From Chryseobacterium indologenes (GTDB lineage Bacteria > Bacteroidota > Bacteroidia > Flavobacteriales > Weeksellaceae), in NCBI RefSeq assembly GCF_018362995.1, contig NZ_CP074372.1:4774001-4838000 (forward strand): DNA of 64,000 nt. The letters are read 5' to 3'. Under the pieces are notes generated by a model, which was not told where the DNA came from, searched no databases, and saw only the letters and a list, made by a program, of their open reading frames with translations. The translations under genes and the position numbers were made by a program. Shown in pieces: positions 62,761-64,000 of the stretch (its first letter is position 1; the number at the start of each line of letters is the position of its first letter).

Positions 62761-62826
62761 GATTCCTACGGAATGACATTCAGAACGCTGAATTTTATCC
62801 ATGCACTTTGTCATTCCGTAGGAATC
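62761..62826. repeat. ATTCCGTAGGAAT dispersed repeat pair, inverted order
   Basis: GATTCCTACGGAATGAC (62761-62777) and GTCATTCCGTAGGAATC (62810-62826) are exact complements. They lie in the gene-free stretch 62540-62940, which otherwise holds only the prfC terminator and AT-rich DNA. Arm order is reversed relative to 28481 and 57442. Confidence 0.8.
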
Positions 62827-62883
62827 CAGATGTATTAAAATAATAAACCTCATGCCTTATAAAAATGATTATATAGTAAGAAA

Positions 62884-62912
62884 TAAAAAATCCGTAGAAA
62901 TTTTCTACGGAT
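62884..62912 (-). terminator. intrinsic terminator after prfC
   Basis: ATCCGTAGAAA and TTTCTACGGAT form the stem. In minus sense a T run follows. Confidence 0.85.
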
Positions 62913-62940
62913 CTGTATGATAAGCAATTTTATCTTTTAA

Positions 62941-64000
62941 TTAATGTTCCTGGAATTCACTGATAAAATGTAATTTCACATTCGGGAATTTCTCCTGTGT
63001 CATATGAATTGTGAAAGATGAGTCTGCAAGAAATACCAGTTGATTGTATTTATCTCTCGCCAGGAATCTCTGCTTTAATCTTGCAAATTCTTTGAACTCT
63101 TCAGATTTCTCGTCTGCTTCTACCCAGCATGCTTTGTGCATAGATAGTGGCTCATAAGTACATTTTGCACCATATTCATGTTCAAGACGGTATTGGATAA
63201 CCTCATACTGAAGGGCTCCTACCGTTCCGATGATCTTTCTTCCGTTCATTTCCAGGGTAAACAGCTGCGCAACTCCTTCATCCATCAACTGATCAATACC
63301 TTTCGCCAATTGCTTGGCTTTTAACGGATCATTGTTGTTGATATAACGGAAATGCTCAGGAGAGAAACTAGGAATACCTTTGAAGCTCAATTTTTCTCCA
63401 CCTGTAAGTGTGTCTCCGATTCTGAAACTTCCGGTATCATGCAAACCTACAATATCACCAGGGAAACTTTCTTCCACTACTTCTTTTTTATCAGCAAAGA
63501 ATGCGTTGGGAGAAGAGAATTTCATTTTTTTACCCTCTCTTACCAATAAGTAATTTTCGTTTCTCTTGAATGTTCCTGAAACAATCTTTACGAAAGCAAG
63601 TCTGTCTCTGTGCTTAGGATCCATATTCGCATGGATTTTGAAAACAAATCCTGTGAATGTACTTTCTTCAGGTTTTACCAAACGGGTATCACTTTCTTTT
63701 GGCTGTGGCATTGGAGCAATATCAATGAAAGCATCCAACAATTCACGTACTCCGAAATTATTTAAAGCTGAACCGAAGAATACAGGCTGAAGATCACCTT
63801 TCATATAATCCTCACGGTTAAATTCAGGGTAAACAGATTGAATAAGATCAAGTTCTTCTCTTAAAGTTTTTGCTGCTTTTTCACCAATTACTTCGTCAAT
63901 AGATGTATCATTGATGTCATCAAACTTGATAGAATCTCCAACTTTCTGTTTTTTCTCTTCTAAGAATAACTGAATATTGTTTTCCCAGATATTATAAATT
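62941..64000 (-). CDS. prfC: peptide chain release factor 3 (5' end outside window)
   Basis: A GTPase that removes RF1 or RF2 from the ribosome after peptide release. 353 codons are present including the stop, open at the window edge, so the start and the G1-G4 GTP-binding motifs lie beyond 64000. Visible: PVFFGSALNNFGV (as in E. coli RF3), FTGFVFKIHANMDPKHRDR in domain II, PGDIVGLHD, and the C-terminal part GTVGALQYEV. The identity is clear against EF-G because of this domain II and III sequence. Both prfB and prfC are thus in this 64-kb window, far apart. Confidence 0.96.
   Translation of the reverse strand, partial: IYNIWENNIQLFLEEKKQKVGDSIKFDDINDTSIDEVIGEKAAKTLREELDLIQSVYPEFNREDYMKGDLQPVFFGSALNNFGVRELLDAFIDIAPMPQPKESDTRLVKPEESTFTGFVFKIHANMDPKHRDRLAFVKIVSGTFKRNENYLLVREGKKMKFSSPNAFFADKKEVVEESFPGDIVGLHDTGSFRIGDTLTGGEKLSFKGIPSFSPEHFRYINNNDPLKAKQLAKGIDQLMDEGVAQLFTLEMNGRKIIGTVGALQYEVIQYRLEHEYGAKCTYEPLSMHKACWVEADEKSEEFKEFARLKQRFLARDKYNQLVFLADSSFTIHMTQEKFPNVKLHFISEFQEH

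Noticed and set aside
1..64000. tRNA or rRNA genes
   Set aside because: No intergenic stretch showed a cloverleaf-like pattern or an rRNA signature on reading, but no covariance search could be run.

Overview
The window looks like chromosomal DNA from a Chryseobacterium-type member of the Bacteroidota (Flavobacteriia, Weeksellaceae). It is AT-rich. Many genes start a short distance after a TAnnTTTG box, the Bacteroidota -7 promoter element, and few have a Shine-Dalgarno. Several secreted proteins end in type IX secretion (T9SS) C-terminal sorting domains. The housekeeping genes (prfB, dnaJ/grpE, archaeal-type proS, dnaE, prfC) have the sequence style of that lineage. No rRNA, tRNA or CRISPR array was seen.

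Layout. 0-12.7 kb: a truncated ABC exporter ATPase, a degenerate AAA ATPase, a DAO-type oxidoreductase, prfB, a DedA membrane protein, two secreted hydrolases, a TPR protein, a DUF808 membrane protein and the grpE-dnaJ chaperone pair. 12.9-20 kb: an Nramp metal importer with an operator-like palindrome on its promoter, a DUF937-OmpA protein, proS, and a Gly/Trp-rich lipoprotein followed by a FadL-type outer-membrane protein. 20-25 kb: a ZIP transporter translationally coupled to a methyltransferase, then rlmL and a rearranged locus. That locus holds a broken copy of the rlmL 3' end, an NHL-repeat T9SS protein and two related small ORFs whose products start M-x-W-N-F-L-D. 25-30 kb: AraC regulator, SDR, glycosyltransferase, dispersed repeats and a complete but frameshifted IS3-family element (28689-29997). 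30-39 kb: a trans-sulfuration PLP enzyme divergent from an Lrp-type regulator, a serine hydrolase, a bestrophin, a fused alpha/beta 2-oxoacid dehydrogenase E1 and a subtilisin-type T9SS protease. 39-43.7 kb: dnaE with a DEDDh exonuclease fused to its N-terminus. 44-53 kb: three tandem genes for large T9SS-sorted surface proteins, two of which share a 112-bp block of identical DNA. 53-64 kb: a 52-codon membrane peptide beside a Kv-type channel with a zinc ribbon, a secreted VGINT-type protein, a Nif3/coiled-coil pair, acyl-CoA synthetase and acyl-CoA dehydrogenase, a DUF4349 lipoprotein and truncated prfC.

Working together. grpE-dnaJ are DnaK co-chaperones. prfB and prfC both serve translation termination. 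The acyl-CoA synthetase, acyl-CoA dehydrogenase and branched-chain-type E1 point to fatty-acid and branched-chain metabolism. Five proteins (NHL protein, S8 protease and the three tandem surface proteins) need the T9SS, which is not encoded here. The region most worth following up is 22.6-25.1 kb. Next come the recent-looking gene conversion at 47.4/50.4 kb, the exonuclease-DnaE fusion, and composite dispersed repeats that recur at 28.4 and 57.4 kb and in part at 62.8 kb.
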